Assembly: GCA_002309875.1 (NCBI GenBank)
Contig: DBYM01000012.1
Coordinates: forward strand, 17,583 to 29,866
Direction of reading: 5' to 3'
Source: Cyanobacteria bacterium UBA1186
GTDB taxonomy: Bacteria; Cyanobacteriota; Vampirovibrionia; Gastranaerophilales; Gastranaerophilaceae
DNA length: 12,284 nucleotides
A program made the position numbers and the translations under genes. Shown in pieces: positions 6,077 to 12,284 of the stretch; positions within the stretch are counted from its first letter, which is position 1, and every line of letters starts with the position of its first letter. The notes beneath the pieces are model-generated. The model was given only the letters and a program-made list of their open reading frames with translations, was not told where the DNA came from and did not search any database.

Positions 6077-6108
6077 AAAAAGGCTGATTTACTGTAAATC
6101 AACTTTTT
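6077..6108. promoter_or_regulatory. Palindrome upstream of the UbiA-like gene: operator or second terminator
   Basis: TGATTTAC (6085-6092) and GTAAATCA (6094-6101) form a perfect inverted repeat around one T, flanked by AAAAAG and CTTTTT that extend the symmetry. GATAAT at 6109-6114 could be the -10 of the following gene, which would place the palindrome over the -35 and spacer. The trailing T-run also allows a reading as a weak terminator. The core half-site TTTAC/GTAAA is operator-like, but I cannot assign a regulator. Confidence 0.5.
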
Positions 6109-6122
6109 GATAATATGTATTC

Positions 6123-6127
6123 AGGAG
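6123..6127 (+). promoter_or_regulatory. Shine-Dalgarno site selecting the 6133 start
   Basis: AGGAG lies five bases before the ATG at 6133. The earlier in-frame ATG at 6115 has no such site and sits inside the likely promoter, so 6133 is chosen. Confidence 0.75.
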
Positions 6128-6132
6128 ATATT

Positions 6133-7119
6133 ATGTTTCGAAATGCTATGAAAATTATGGAATGTTCGAGGGTATTTTCACTGCCTATGAGTATTTTTTC
6201 GTGGCTTGTGGTTTTTGTTTTTGCGCTTATTGCCTCGGGGAATGCTTTTTACGGAATATTGGCGCTGATTGGAATATGTTTTACACATTTGGGAACAAAT
6301 GTGCTTGACGATTATTTTGATTACAAATCGCTTATTAAGCAGGTGGATTTTAATAAGGAAGAATATCTGAAAAATTCGCAAAAGACGAAGTGCCGTTATC
6401 TTATAAACGGAATGATGAATGAAACCGATATAATCAAACTTGGGATCCTGTATTTTGGGATTGCACTTTTAATAGGTGTTTTGCTGTTTGCAAAATGCGG
6501 AATGGGAGTTTTGTATTTTGCCTTGGCGGGCGGAATTATCGGCATAGTTTATCCTTTTGTATCTAAATACTGTCTTTCCGAAGTTGCGGTGGCGCTGAGT
6601 TACGGGCCTGTTTTATTCGGAGGAGTTTATTACGTAATGACGGGAACATATTCTAAGGAAGCGATGCTTCTTTGTGTTCCTACTATGTTCGTTGCCGTAA
6701 TACTTTTATACATTCATTCCGTTATGGATTACGAGTACGACTTGAATGAAGGGCATCTGACTGTTGCAAACAGGTTTGATTCTCAACTCGATGCGCTTAT
6801 TGTTTTAAAACTTCTCCTGATATTTACTTATATTTCCGTGTTAATACTTTGTATCTTTGATATCGTTGACTGGCAGATATTTTTAACCTATTTAACTATT
6901 CCGCTTGCGGTGGATTTGTATAAGTCTATGAAGGAATTTGCCTGCAATCCTGAGGACGAGCCCGAACATAAGTGGTACCATTTCCCGATGGAGAAACTCG
7001 AAATCTTCAGACTGCGGAATGAGGCTTCGTTTATGGTCAGAATGTTTCAGTCAAGAAACCTTATGATTTATTTCTCACTGTTTATGGTTATCGGAATAAT
7101 TTTGTCATTGGCGATTTAA
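6133..7119 (+). CDS. UbiA/MenA-type membrane prenyltransferase
   Basis: Encodes 328 residues from the ATG with a good ribosome-binding site. Proteins of this superfamily transfer a polyprenyl chain to an aromatic or other acceptor inside the membrane. The first aspartate-rich motif is N56-x-x-D59-D60-Y-F-D63-Y, the form seen in MenA-type enzymes, and the second is D199-Y-E-Y-D203 followed by x-x-x-G-H-L-T; both are needed to bind the Mg-diphosphate substrate. Around eight or nine hydrophobic segments are spread along the chain, the first at about residues 18-45 and the last at the C-terminus. A charged stretch after the first motif (about residues 65-95) is longer than usual. There are no quinone-pathway neighbours, so the acceptor cannot be named: menaquinone-type, heme-type or lipid products are all possible. 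The gene is single, between the sepF terminator and a separately promoted gene. Confidence 0.85.
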   Translation: MFRNAMKIMECSRVFSLPMSIFSWLVVFVFALIASGNAFYGILALIGICFTHLGTNVLDDYFDYKSLIKQVDFNKEEYLKNSQKTKCRYLINGMMNETDIIKLGILYFGIALLIGVLLFAKCGMGVLYFALAGGIIGIVYPFVSKYCLSEVAVALSYGPVLFGGVYYVMTGTYSKEAMLLCVPTMFVAVILLYIHSVMDYEYDLNEGHLTVANRFDSQLDALIVLKLLLIFTYISVLILCIFDIVDWQIFLTYLTIPLAVDLYKSMKEFACNPEDEPEHKWYHFPMEKLEIFRLRNEASFMVRMFQSRNLMIYFSLFMVIGIILSLAI

Positions 7120-7135
7120 AAATGAACAGTGTTTA

Positions 7136-7164
7136 TTGTAATTTCGTTGTATAAAATGTAGAAT
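7136..7164 (+). promoter_or_regulatory. Candidate promoter of the SH3-like secreted protein
   Basis: TTGTAA (7136-7141) and TAGAAT (7159-7164) are separated by 17 bp, with the start codon 24 bases past the -10. Each box has one or two mismatches to the sigma70 consensus. Confidence 0.45.
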
Positions 7165-7187
7165 AATAGAGTTAAGAGGAAGTTATA

Positions 7188-7814
7188 ATGAAAAAGTTTT
7201 TAATAATGCTGGCTATATTTATCGCATTACCTGTTTTTGCCGATACGATGCCTTTTTATGTGGAATCTGTTCCAAAGGAAGCAATAGGTGTGTATCAGGC
7301 AGGTAAGGAGATTGTTTTATATTCTGAGCCTGAGTTGAAATCAAATGTTATAAAAAGATTTGAACTTACTTATAAGGCAGACAGTATGCCGGGTAATGTT
7401 TTTGCGGTGCTTTTAAACGACAAAGAACTCGGTTTGATGTATGTTACGGATATCGGCGATGACGGTTGGGTAGAGGTTATTTACGACAAACAAACAGGTG
7501 CAAGAGGCTGGGTGCTGACTGAAGACAGAATGCAGTTCCTCCCATGGATAAATTTCTACAATTTGTACGGCAGAAAATACGGTATGAGAGTTATGAAAGA
7601 TACTCCCAAAAATATGCTTGTTTTGCGTGCAAAGAGTGAAGATTTGTCTCAGCCCGTTTCAAAATTAAATCATATTAAGAAAATAAAATTGACTAAAGTC
7701 CAGGGTAATTGGGCTTTGGTTACAGTTCAGGATTTGGACGAAATGCCCAAAACCGGATTTTTGCAGTGGCGTGACGGTGAAGGCAGAGTCTATGCGTTTC
7801 CCGATATAAAATAA
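7188..7814 (+). CDS. Secreted protein with bacterial SH3-like regions, function unknown
   Basis: Encodes 208 residues. The N-terminus (MKKFLIMLAIFIALPVFA) is a clear Sec signal peptide with a likely cleavage after V-F-A18, leaving a mature protein of about 190 residues outside the cytoplasmic membrane. There is no lipobox cysteine. Residues 34-112 resemble a bacterial SH3 fold: I-V-L-Y-S-E-P near the start, then D-G-W-V-E-V-I-Y and G-A-R-G-W-V-L. A second similar half runs from about 140 to 205 (L-V-L-R, then G-N-W-A-L-V-T-V and T-G-F-L-Q-W-R-D-G-E-G). SH3-like domains of this sort often bind cell wall peptides, so a wall- or envelope-associated role is plausible, but there is no catalytic domain to confirm it. 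AGAGGAAG at 7175-7182 precedes the ATG. It has no evident operon partner; clpC follows after 104 bases under its own promoter. Confidence 0.75.
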   Translation: MKKFLIMLAIFIALPVFADTMPFYVESVPKEAIGVYQAGKEIVLYSEPELKSNVIKRFELTYKADSMPGNVFAVLLNDKELGLMYVTDIGDDGWVEVIYDKQTGARGWVLTEDRMQFLPWINFYNLYGRKYGMRVMKDTPKNMLVLRAKSEDLSQPVSKLNHIKKIKLTKVQGNWALVTVQDLDEMPKTGFLQWRDGEGRVYAFPDIK

Positions 7815-7852
7815 ATAATTCCTCCAATAAGCCCAAATAACTTGTAAACCAC

Positions 7853-7881
7853 TTGAAACTTTGCCTTATTTTGGGTAAAAT
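7853..7881 (+). promoter_or_regulatory. clpC promoter, sigma70 type
   Basis: TTGAAA (7853-7858) and TAAAAT (7876-7881) are separated by exactly 17 bp, each one mismatch from consensus. Transcription would start near 7888, 31 bases before the ATG. A degenerate tandem repeat, ACTTGTAAACC (7840-7850) and ACTTGAAACTT (7851-7861), overlaps the -35. No CtsR heptad repeat (GGTCAAA) and no CIRCE element are seen. Confidence 0.65.
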
Positions 7882-7918
7882 AGACGTATCTTTACTAGTA
7901 AGAAGAGGAAATTTATAA

Positions 7919-10441
7919 ATGTTCGAACGTTTTACGGAAAAGGCAATTAAGGTTATTATGCTTGCACAGGAAGAGGCTCGCCGTCTCGGACACAACTTTG
8001 TCGGGACAGAGCAGATTCTTTTGGGGCTTATAGGCGAAGGTACCGGTATTGCCGCAAAGACACTCAAATCAATGGGTGTAAACCTTAAAGATGCGAGAGT
8101 TGAAGTTGAGAAGATTATTGGCAGAGGCTCAGGGTTTGTAGCGGTAGAAATTCCGTTTACACCTAGGGCAAAGCGTGTTTTGGAACTTTCCTGGGACGAA
8201 GCAAGACAACTCGGTCATAATTATATCGGCACGGAACACCTGCTTTTGGGTTTAATCAGAGAAGGTGAAGGTGTTGCGGCTCGTGTACTTGAAAACCTTG
8301 GCGTTGATTTGAATAAAATCAGAAGCAACGTTGTTAAGATGCTCGGTGATTCAAAACCGACTGCAGGTGCTGCAGCGGGCGGAAGTTCAAGTTCTTCCTC
8401 AAGTTCATCGTCTTCTGCAAGCAAGGTTAAGACTCCGAGTCTTGATGAGTTTGGTACTGATTTGACACTTGCGGCTTCGGAGCAAAGACTTGACCCTGTT
8501 GTAGGCCGTGAAAAAGAGATTGAACGTGTAATACAGATTTTGGCAAGAAGAACCAAGAACAACCCTGTTTTACTCGGTGAGCCGGGCGTAGGTAAGACTG
8601 CGGTCGCCGAAGGTTTGGCTTTAAGAATTGTTAATAACGAAGTCCCTGATATTTTGGGCGATAAGAAGATAATTCAACTTGATATGGGCTTGCTGATTGC
8701 AGGTACCAAGTACAGAGGCGAATTTGAAGAACGTCTTAAAAAGATTATGGACGAAATACGTCAGGCAGGAAACGTAATTCTTGTAATTGATGAAATGCAT
8801 ACATTGATTGGTGCAGGTGCGGCAGAAGGTGCAATCGATGCGGCCAATATTTTGAAGCCCGCTTTATCAAGAGGCGAACTTCAGGTAATCGGTGCAACAA
8901 CTTCAGATGAATACCGCAAATATGTTGAAAAAGATTCGGCACTTGAAAGAAGATTTCAGCCCGTAATCATTGAAGAGCCTTCTATCGAGGAGACCATAGA
9001 GATTATCAAAGGCCTGAAACCCAAATACGAAGAGCACCACAATTTAATCATTTCCGATGAAGCAATTGTGGCTGCTACAAAACTTTCAAGCAAATATGTT
9101 AATGACAGATTTTTGCCGGATAAAGCCATTGACGTAATAGACGAGGCAAGTTCAAAGGTAAGACTCAAATTCTGTACACTTTCTCCCGAGGGCAAAGAAC
9201 TTGATAAGGAATTGAAAGAAATTATCAAGGAGAAAGAAGAAGCAATCAGAAATCAGGAATTTGAACGTGCTTCAGCACTTCGTGATGACGAAGCGAATAT
9301 GAAGGACAAAATCCGTGAGGTTTCCGAGGAATGGAGACGTCAGAATGATGCAAACAGACCTACCGTAACGGAAGAAGACGTTGCAGAGGTTATCGCAATA
9401 ATGACAGGTGTTCCTGTTACCAAGTTAACGGAAGGTGAATCCGAAAGACTTATGAGACTTGAGGATACACTGCACGCAAGAGTAATCGGTCAGAGTGATG
9501 CGGTTACGGCTATTTCGAAGGCTATAAGACGTGCAAGAGTCGGCTTAAAATCACCGAACAGACCGATAGGAAGTTTTATTTTCTCAGGTCCTACCGGTGT
9601 AGGTAAAACCGAGTTGGCAAAGGCTTTGGCTGAGGCTGTATTCGGAAGCGAAGATAATATGATTCGTGTTGATATGTCAGAATTTATGGAAAAACATTCA
9701 ACCGCAAAACTTATCGGCTCACCTCCGGGATATGTCGGTTATGATGACGGCGGACACATGTCCGAATTAGTCCGTAAGAAACCGTATTCGGTTATCCTTT
9801 TTGACGAAATTGAAAAGGCTCACCCTGATGTATTCAACATCTTGCTTCAGATACTTGATGACGGACGTTTGACTGATGCCAAAGGCAAACACATAAACTT
9901 CAAAAATACGATTATCATTATGACATCAAATGTCGGTGCAAGTATGATTACGACACAGGGCAAACTCGGTTTCTCTACGGCAGAGAACGAAAAGAAAGAT
10001 AAATATGATAAACTTAAAGATACGGTAAATGAAGAACTCAAGAAAGCATTCAGACCTGAATTTCTTAACCGTATCGATGACATAATCGTATTCTCACACC
10101 TGAGCAAGGAAGAAATCAGACAGATTGTTGACCTGATGATGAAAGATTTGTTCAAGAGATTATCTGAAAGAGAACTTTCAATCGAGGTTACGGACGAAGT
10201 TAAGGATTACCTTGCAAAAGACGGATACAGTGAGGCTTACGGTGCAAGACCGCTCAGAAGACTTATTCAGAGAAAGATTGAAGACCAACTTGCTGAAGAA
10301 ATTCTGGGTAATGCATATCAGCCCGGTGACACAATAGTTCTGAAACTTGATACGTCCGAAGGCGAGGGTAAGGAAAAACTTGTATTTGAACGTAAGGCAG
10401 GCGGAAAAGAGAAAAAGGAAAAGGTTGAGGAAACAGTTTAA
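7919..10441 (+). CDS. clpC: ClpC, AAA+ unfoldase of the ClpCP protease
   Basis: Encodes 840 residues, full length for ClpC. This Hsp100 hexamer unfolds proteins with ATP and feeds them to ClpP, and it can act in disaggregation and regulated proteolysis. The N domain has its two repeats (residues 5-54 and 80-129, each with G-H-N-[FY]-[VI]-G-T-E). D1 carries Walker A G-E-P-G-V-G-K226-T and Walker B I-D291-E292. The UVR/middle domain lies at about 436-470 (N-Q-E-F-E-R-A-S-A-L-R), marking ClpC rather than ClpB. D2 has Walker A G-P-T-G-V-G-K563-T and Walker B L-F-D629-E630, and the ClpP-docking tripeptide L-G-F at 683-685. The sensor-2 segment G-A-R-P-L-R-R follows. An unusual 11-serine tract (156-166) sits in the linker between the N domain and D1, and the C-terminal tail is lysine-rich. 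The protein reads like cyanobacterial and plastid ClpC. No mcsA, mcsB or ctsR is adjacent, unlike in Bacillus. Confidence 0.98.
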   Translation: MFERFTEKAIKVIMLAQEEARRLGHNFVGTEQILLGLIGEGTGIAAKTLKSMGVNLKDARVEVEKIIGRGSGFVAVEIPFTPRAKRVLELSWDEARQLGHNYIGTEHLLLGLIREGEGVAARVLENLGVDLNKIRSNVVKMLGDSKPTAGAAAGGSSSSSSSSSSSASKVKTPSLDEFGTDLTLAASEQRLDPVVGREKEIERVIQILARRTKNNPVLLGEPGVGKTAVAEGLALRIVNNEVPDILGDKKIIQLDMGLLIAGTKYRGEFEERLKKIMDEIRQAGNVILVIDEMHTLIGAGAAEGAIDAANILKPALSRGELQVIGATTSDEYRKYVEKDSALERRFQPVIIEEPSIEETIEIIKGLKPKYEEHHNLIISDEAIVAATKLSSKYVNDRFLPDKAIDVIDEASSKVRLKFCTLSPEGKELDKELKEIIKEKEEAIRNQEFERASALRDDEANMKDKIREVSEEWRRQNDANRPTVTEEDVAEVIAIMTGVPVTKLTEGESERLMRLEDTLHARVIGQSDAVTAISKAIRRARVGLKSPNRPIGSFIFSGPTGVGKTELAKALAEAVFGSEDNMIRVDMSEFMEKHSTAKLIGSPPGYVGYDDGGHMSELVRKKPYSVILFDEIEKAHPDVFNILLQILDDGRLTDAKGKHINFKNTIIIMTSNVGASMITTQGKLGFSTAENEKKDKYDKLKDTVNEELKKAFRPEFLNRIDDIIVFSHLSKEEIRQIVDLMMKDLFKRLSERELSIEVTDEVKDYLAKDGYSEAYGARPLRRLIQRKIEDQLAEEILGNAYQPGDTIVLKLDTSEGEGKEKLVFERKAGGKEKKEKVEETV

Positions 10442-10452
10442 CTGTTAAATGT

Positions 10453-10486
10453 ATAAAGGGCGGAATTTTTAAATTCCGCCCTTTAT
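10453..10486. terminator. Strong hairpin after clpC, likely terminator, overlapping the rbfA promoter
   Basis: ATAAAGGGCGGAATTT (10453-10468) pairs perfectly with AAATTCCGCCCTTTAT (10471-10486) across TT, a 16-bp palindrome with a GC-rich centre and A/T ends. It begins 11 bases after the clpC stop. The T-run after the GC stem is short (CCCTTTAT), so efficiency is uncertain; the symmetry would allow it to act on both strands. Confidence 0.7.
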
Positions 10487-10494
10487 GTTATAAT
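10486..10494 (+). promoter_or_regulatory. Extended -10 promoter for rbfA-truB
   Basis: TGTTATAAT (10486-10494) is an exact extended -10 (TG-n-TATAAT). The -35 position falls inside the terminator hairpin and is poor, as extended -10 promoters allow. Transcription would start near 10501, 28 bases before the ATG. Confidence 0.6.
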
Positions 10495-10516
10495 GTTTTC
10501 AAAGCAGCATTTACTT

Positions 10517-10523
10517 AAGGAGA
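10517..10523 (+). promoter_or_regulatory. Shine-Dalgarno site selecting the rbfA start
   Basis: AAGGAGA ends five bases before the ATG at 10529. The upstream in-frame ATG at 10493 overlaps the -10 box and would add 12 unrelated residues. Confidence 0.8.
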
Positions 10524-10528
10524 AAAAG

Positions 10529-10879
10529 ATGACAACACTTCGCAACGAAAGAGTCAGAAAAGAATTAATGCGTGATGTTTCGGATATTTTGCGTAAGGAA
10601 ATCCGCGGACTTGAAGGTGTTGTTTCTGTTATTGACGTTGAGGTTTCACACGATAATTCTTTTGCAAAGGTTATTTACAGTGTGCTTGGTACTCCCGAAC
10701 AGGTCGAAAAAGACAAAGGGATTATTGAGAAGAATACGGGGAGAGTTCGTTTCGAAGTCGGAAAGAGAATCAGGCTCAGAGTCACTCCTGAAATTAAATT
10801 TGTTTACAGTGACGGCTTGGAACAAGGCTCAAGAGTCCTTGATTTGATTGATAAAATTTCCAAAGGCGAGATTAAATAG
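10529..10879 (+). CDS. rbfA: RbfA, 30S ribosome-binding factor
   Basis: Encodes 116 residues from the ATG with a strong ribosome-binding site, the normal RbfA length. RbfA binds the pre-30S subunit near the 5' helix of 16S rRNA and assists late maturation, including growth in the cold. The sequence fits the KH-like family: a basic first helix (R-N-E-R-V-R-K-E-L-M-R-D-V-S-D-I-L), a strand of the V-S-V-I-D-V-E-V type, then A-K-V-I-Y-S-V-L-G, and a closing R-V-R-F-E-V-G-K-R-I-R-L-R-V-T-P-E-I-K-F pattern typical of the C-terminal half. The gene overlaps truB by one base (TAGTG), a standard rbfA-truB pairing. The usual upstream nusA and infB genes are missing; clpC and a terminator lie there instead, so the pair appears to have its own promoter. 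Confidence 0.95.
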   Translation: MTTLRNERVRKELMRDVSDILRKEIRGLEGVVSVIDVEVSHDNSFAKVIYSVLGTPEQVEKDKGIIEKNTGRVRFEVGKRIRLRVTPEIKFVYSDGLEQGSRVLDLIDKISKGEIK

Positions 10880-11730
10880 TGTTTGGGTTTTTGAATGTTT
10901 ATAAGCCGAAGGGTAAGACGTCTCACGATATTGTGAGTATTTTAAGACGTGTTACGGGAGTGAAGCAGATTGGGCATACGGGAACACTTGACCCGTTTGC
11001 TGAGGGTGTTTTGCCTGTATGTATAGGCAAAGCGACAAGGCTGATTGAATATTTAAAGGACGATAAGGCATATGTCGGGACGGTACATTTGGGAAGTTCT
11101 ACCACAACTTATGATGTTGAGGGTGAAACGGTAAAAACTTCGGACAAAGAGGTGATTTCTGATGAAATTGAAAAAGCCCTTGAGGATTTTCGTGGCGAGA
11201 TTGAGCAGTTACCTCCCGTTTATTCGGCAATAAAGGTCGGCGGCAAAAAGTTATATGAATATGCCCGTAAGGGTGAAGAAGTTAAGGTAGAGCCACGCCG
11301 GGTTAATATATATGAGAATAAGATTTTGAAATATGAGCCGGAAACCAAACAACTCGAACTTTATATTTCCTGTTCAAAAGGTACATATATTCGCTCGATA
11401 GCAAATGATTTGGGCGAAAAACTCGGAACGTACGGACACCTTATTAAACTTGTCAGAGTTAAAGCGGGAGATTTTGAGGTAAAGAACTCTGTCGGTTTGG
11501 AAGATTTGGATACAAAGGAAAAAGTTGAAAAGCATCTTATTTACCCGCTTGAGTATCTTGATTATCCGAGGTATGAACTGAATGAGAAAGAAAAAAGTTT
11601 AGTTTTAAACGGCATGCCGATAAACACAAATATTGAGAACGGATTACTTCTTCTAACATACGAAAATAAACTTGTATCTGTCGCAGAGGCTTGCGGTACA
11701 ACACTGAAATGCCGTAAGGTGTTCGGCTGA
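10879..11730 (+). CDS. truB: TruB, tRNA pseudouridine-55 synthase
   Basis: Encodes 283 residues. TruB isomerises uridine 55 in the T loop of elongator tRNAs to pseudouridine. The N-terminus G-F-L-N-V-Y-K-P-K-G-K-T-S-H is the canonical opening. The catalytic loop is I-G-H-T-G-T-L-D38-P-F-A-E-G-V-L-P, with D38 the nucleophile, followed by the G-K-A-T-R-L segment. Later conserved elements are P-P-V-Y-S-A-I-K-V-G-G-K-K-L-Y-E-Y-A-R-K-G and the C-S-K-G-T-Y-I-R-S-I-A-x-D-L-G motif. The last 60 residues form a short C-terminal domain, without an obvious full PUA domain. The start is GTG and its first base is the last base of the rbfA stop, so translation is probably coupled; only a weak GGCGAG precedes it. 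No terminator is evident between truB and the rpsA promoter. Confidence 0.96.
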   Translation: MFGFLNVYKPKGKTSHDIVSILRRVTGVKQIGHTGTLDPFAEGVLPVCIGKATRLIEYLKDDKAYVGTVHLGSSTTTYDVEGETVKTSDKEVISDEIEKALEDFRGEIEQLPPVYSAIKVGGKKLYEYARKGEEVKVEPRRVNIYENKILKYEPETKQLELYISCSKGTYIRSIANDLGEKLGTYGHLIKLVRVKAGDFEVKNSVGLEDLDTKEKVEKHLIYPLEYLDYPRYELNEKEKSLVLNGMPINTNIENGLLLLTYENKLVSVAEACGTTLKCRKVFG

Positions 11731-11750
11731 AACCTTGTTCTTAGCCATGA

Positions 11751-11779
11751 TTGACCGACTTTGCCAAATATGTTATAAT
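11751..11779 (+). promoter_or_regulatory. Strong rpsA promoter
   Basis: TTGACC (11751-11756) and TATAAT (11774-11779) are separated by 17 bp, and TG at 11771-11772 gives an extended -10. Transcription would start near 11786, leaving a leader of about 32 bases. This is the best match to the sigma70 consensus in the window, fitting a ribosomal protein gene. Confidence 0.85.
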
Positions 11780-11804
11780 TTACGCGAGTTTGTTAGGAAT
11801 ATAT

Positions 11805-11809
11805 AGGAG
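11805..11809 (+). promoter_or_regulatory. Shine-Dalgarno site selecting the rpsA start
   Basis: AGGAG lies eight bases before the ATG at 11818. A nearer ATG at 11811 is only one base away and opens a four-codon frame, so it is unlikely to be used. Confidence 0.8.
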
Positions 11810-11817
11810 TATGTTTA

Positions 11818-12284
11818 ATGGTTGAAAAGTGTTCGGACAGCGACTTTGAAGCTCTCTTGACAAAATACGATTATAACTTTAAGAGAGGTGATATTGTCAA
11901 AGGAGTTGTGTGTGCGTATGAGTCTGACGGAGCAATTGTAGATATCGGGTCAAAGAGTACGGCTTTTGTCCCGAGTTATGAAGTTTCTTCGGATAAAAAA
12001 GCAAAGGTGGAAGAGGTACTTGAAAAAGGTACAGAGTATGAGTTTTTAATAACACATGACTGTGATGAGAACGGCAAGTTTAATCTTTCCTACAAAAAAG
12101 TTCATTTGGCTCATACATGGGAAGAGTTGATTAAGGTCAAAGAGGCTGATGAAACTATTTCGGTAACGATTACGCAGGTTGTTAAAGGCGGTCTGATTGT
12201 TGATGTTTCAGGTGTTCAGGGCTTTATCCCTCAGGGACAACTGAGTGCAAGAGAAACCTCATGTGCTGCGGGAGATAAGATTGA
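11818..12284 (+). CDS. rpsA: Ribosomal protein S1, 5' part (runs off right edge)
   Basis: The frame opens at ATG 11818 and continues for 155 codons to the window edge without a stop. S1 binds mRNA near the 30S platform and helps initiation on structured or weakly leadered messages. Two S1 (OB-fold) repeats are visible. The first begins near residue 21 with F-K-R-G-D-I-V-K-G-V-V and continues G-A-I-V-D-I-G-S-K-S-T-A-F-V-P. After a helical spacer with L-S-Y-K-K and W-E-E-L, the second has V-T-I-T-Q-V-V-K-G-G-L-I-V-D-V-S-G-V-Q-G-F-I-P-Q-G-Q-L-S. This order (imperfect first repeat, then the more canonical K-G-G-L second) is typical of true RpsA rather than a single-repeat S1 protein. It follows rbfA-truB after a gap with its own strong promoter. 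The number of S1 repeats cannot be told from this fragment. Confidence 0.92.
   Translation, partial: MVEKCSDSDFEALLTKYDYNFKRGDIVKGVVCAYESDGAIVDIGSKSTAFVPSYEVSSDKKAKVEEVLEKGTEYEFLITHDCDENGKFNLSYKKVHLAHTWEELIKVKEADETISVTITQVVKGGLIVDVSGVQGFIPQGQLSARETSCAAGDKI

Noticed and set aside
6085..6101. FNR/CRP-type box in the palindrome before the prenyltransferase gene
   Set aside because: The TGAT and ATCA arms are nine bases apart, not the spacing of a TTGAT-N4-ATCAA site.
8221..8562. Minus-strand frame of 113 codons inside clpC (and similar ones elsewhere in clpC and fliK)
   Set aside because: Antisense to strongly conserved coding sequence; the serine and leucine runs are the reverse reading of the sense codons.
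11811..11825. Four-codon mini-frame (MFNG) overlapping the rpsA start
   Set aside because: The Shine-Dalgarno core is only one base away, too close for efficient initiation; it probably arises by chance in the start region.

Overview
The window looks like a low-GC bacterial chromosome from the non-photosynthetic branch of the cyanobacterial phylum (Melainabacteria/Vampirovibrionia, Gastranaerophilales-like). This is inferred from gene content and protein character, not from a database search. The ClpC protein reads like the cyanobacterial/plastid type, and a yggS (pipY) gene sits directly upstream of sepF, as in many cyanobacteria. These occur beside a flagellar rod/hook cluster and with no photosynthesis genes. 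A clostridial or other deep-branching origin is less likely but not excluded.

Layout. (1) Positions 1-665, minus strand: 5' part of an unrecognised, Q/N/E/K-rich and probably disordered protein with degenerate 17-18-residue repeats; it runs off the left edge. (2) 666-858: divergent intergenic region with several CATG tetramers. (3) 859-4432, plus strand: flagellar operon fliJ-fliK-flgD-flgE (export chaperone, hook-length ruler, hook cap, hook). (4) 4433-4658: a remarkable non-coding stretch with ten CATG tetramers, mostly spaced by multiples of about one helical turn, plus an 11-13 bp hairpin and a 16-bp perfect palindrome over the -10 box of the next gene. (5) 4659-5944: yggS-sepF, PLP homeostasis and Z-ring anchoring, closed by an intrinsic terminator at 6041-6065. 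(6) 6133-7119: a UbiA/MenA-type membrane prenyltransferase behind a palindrome. (7) 7188-7814: a secreted protein with SH3-like regions. (8) 7919-10441: clpC with its own sigma70-type promoter and a poly-serine linker. (9) 10529-11730: rbfA-truB, one-base overlap, ribosome maturation and tRNA modification. (10) 11818 to right edge: 5' part of rpsA behind a near-consensus promoter.

Most genes are ordinary core or flagellar functions. No mobile element, CRISPR array, tRNA or rRNA was seen. The parts that deserve attention are non-coding: the phased CATG array shared in weaker form by both ends of the flagellar operon, the palindromes over the yggS and ubiA-like promoters, and the unrecognised repeat protein divergent from the flagellar genes.
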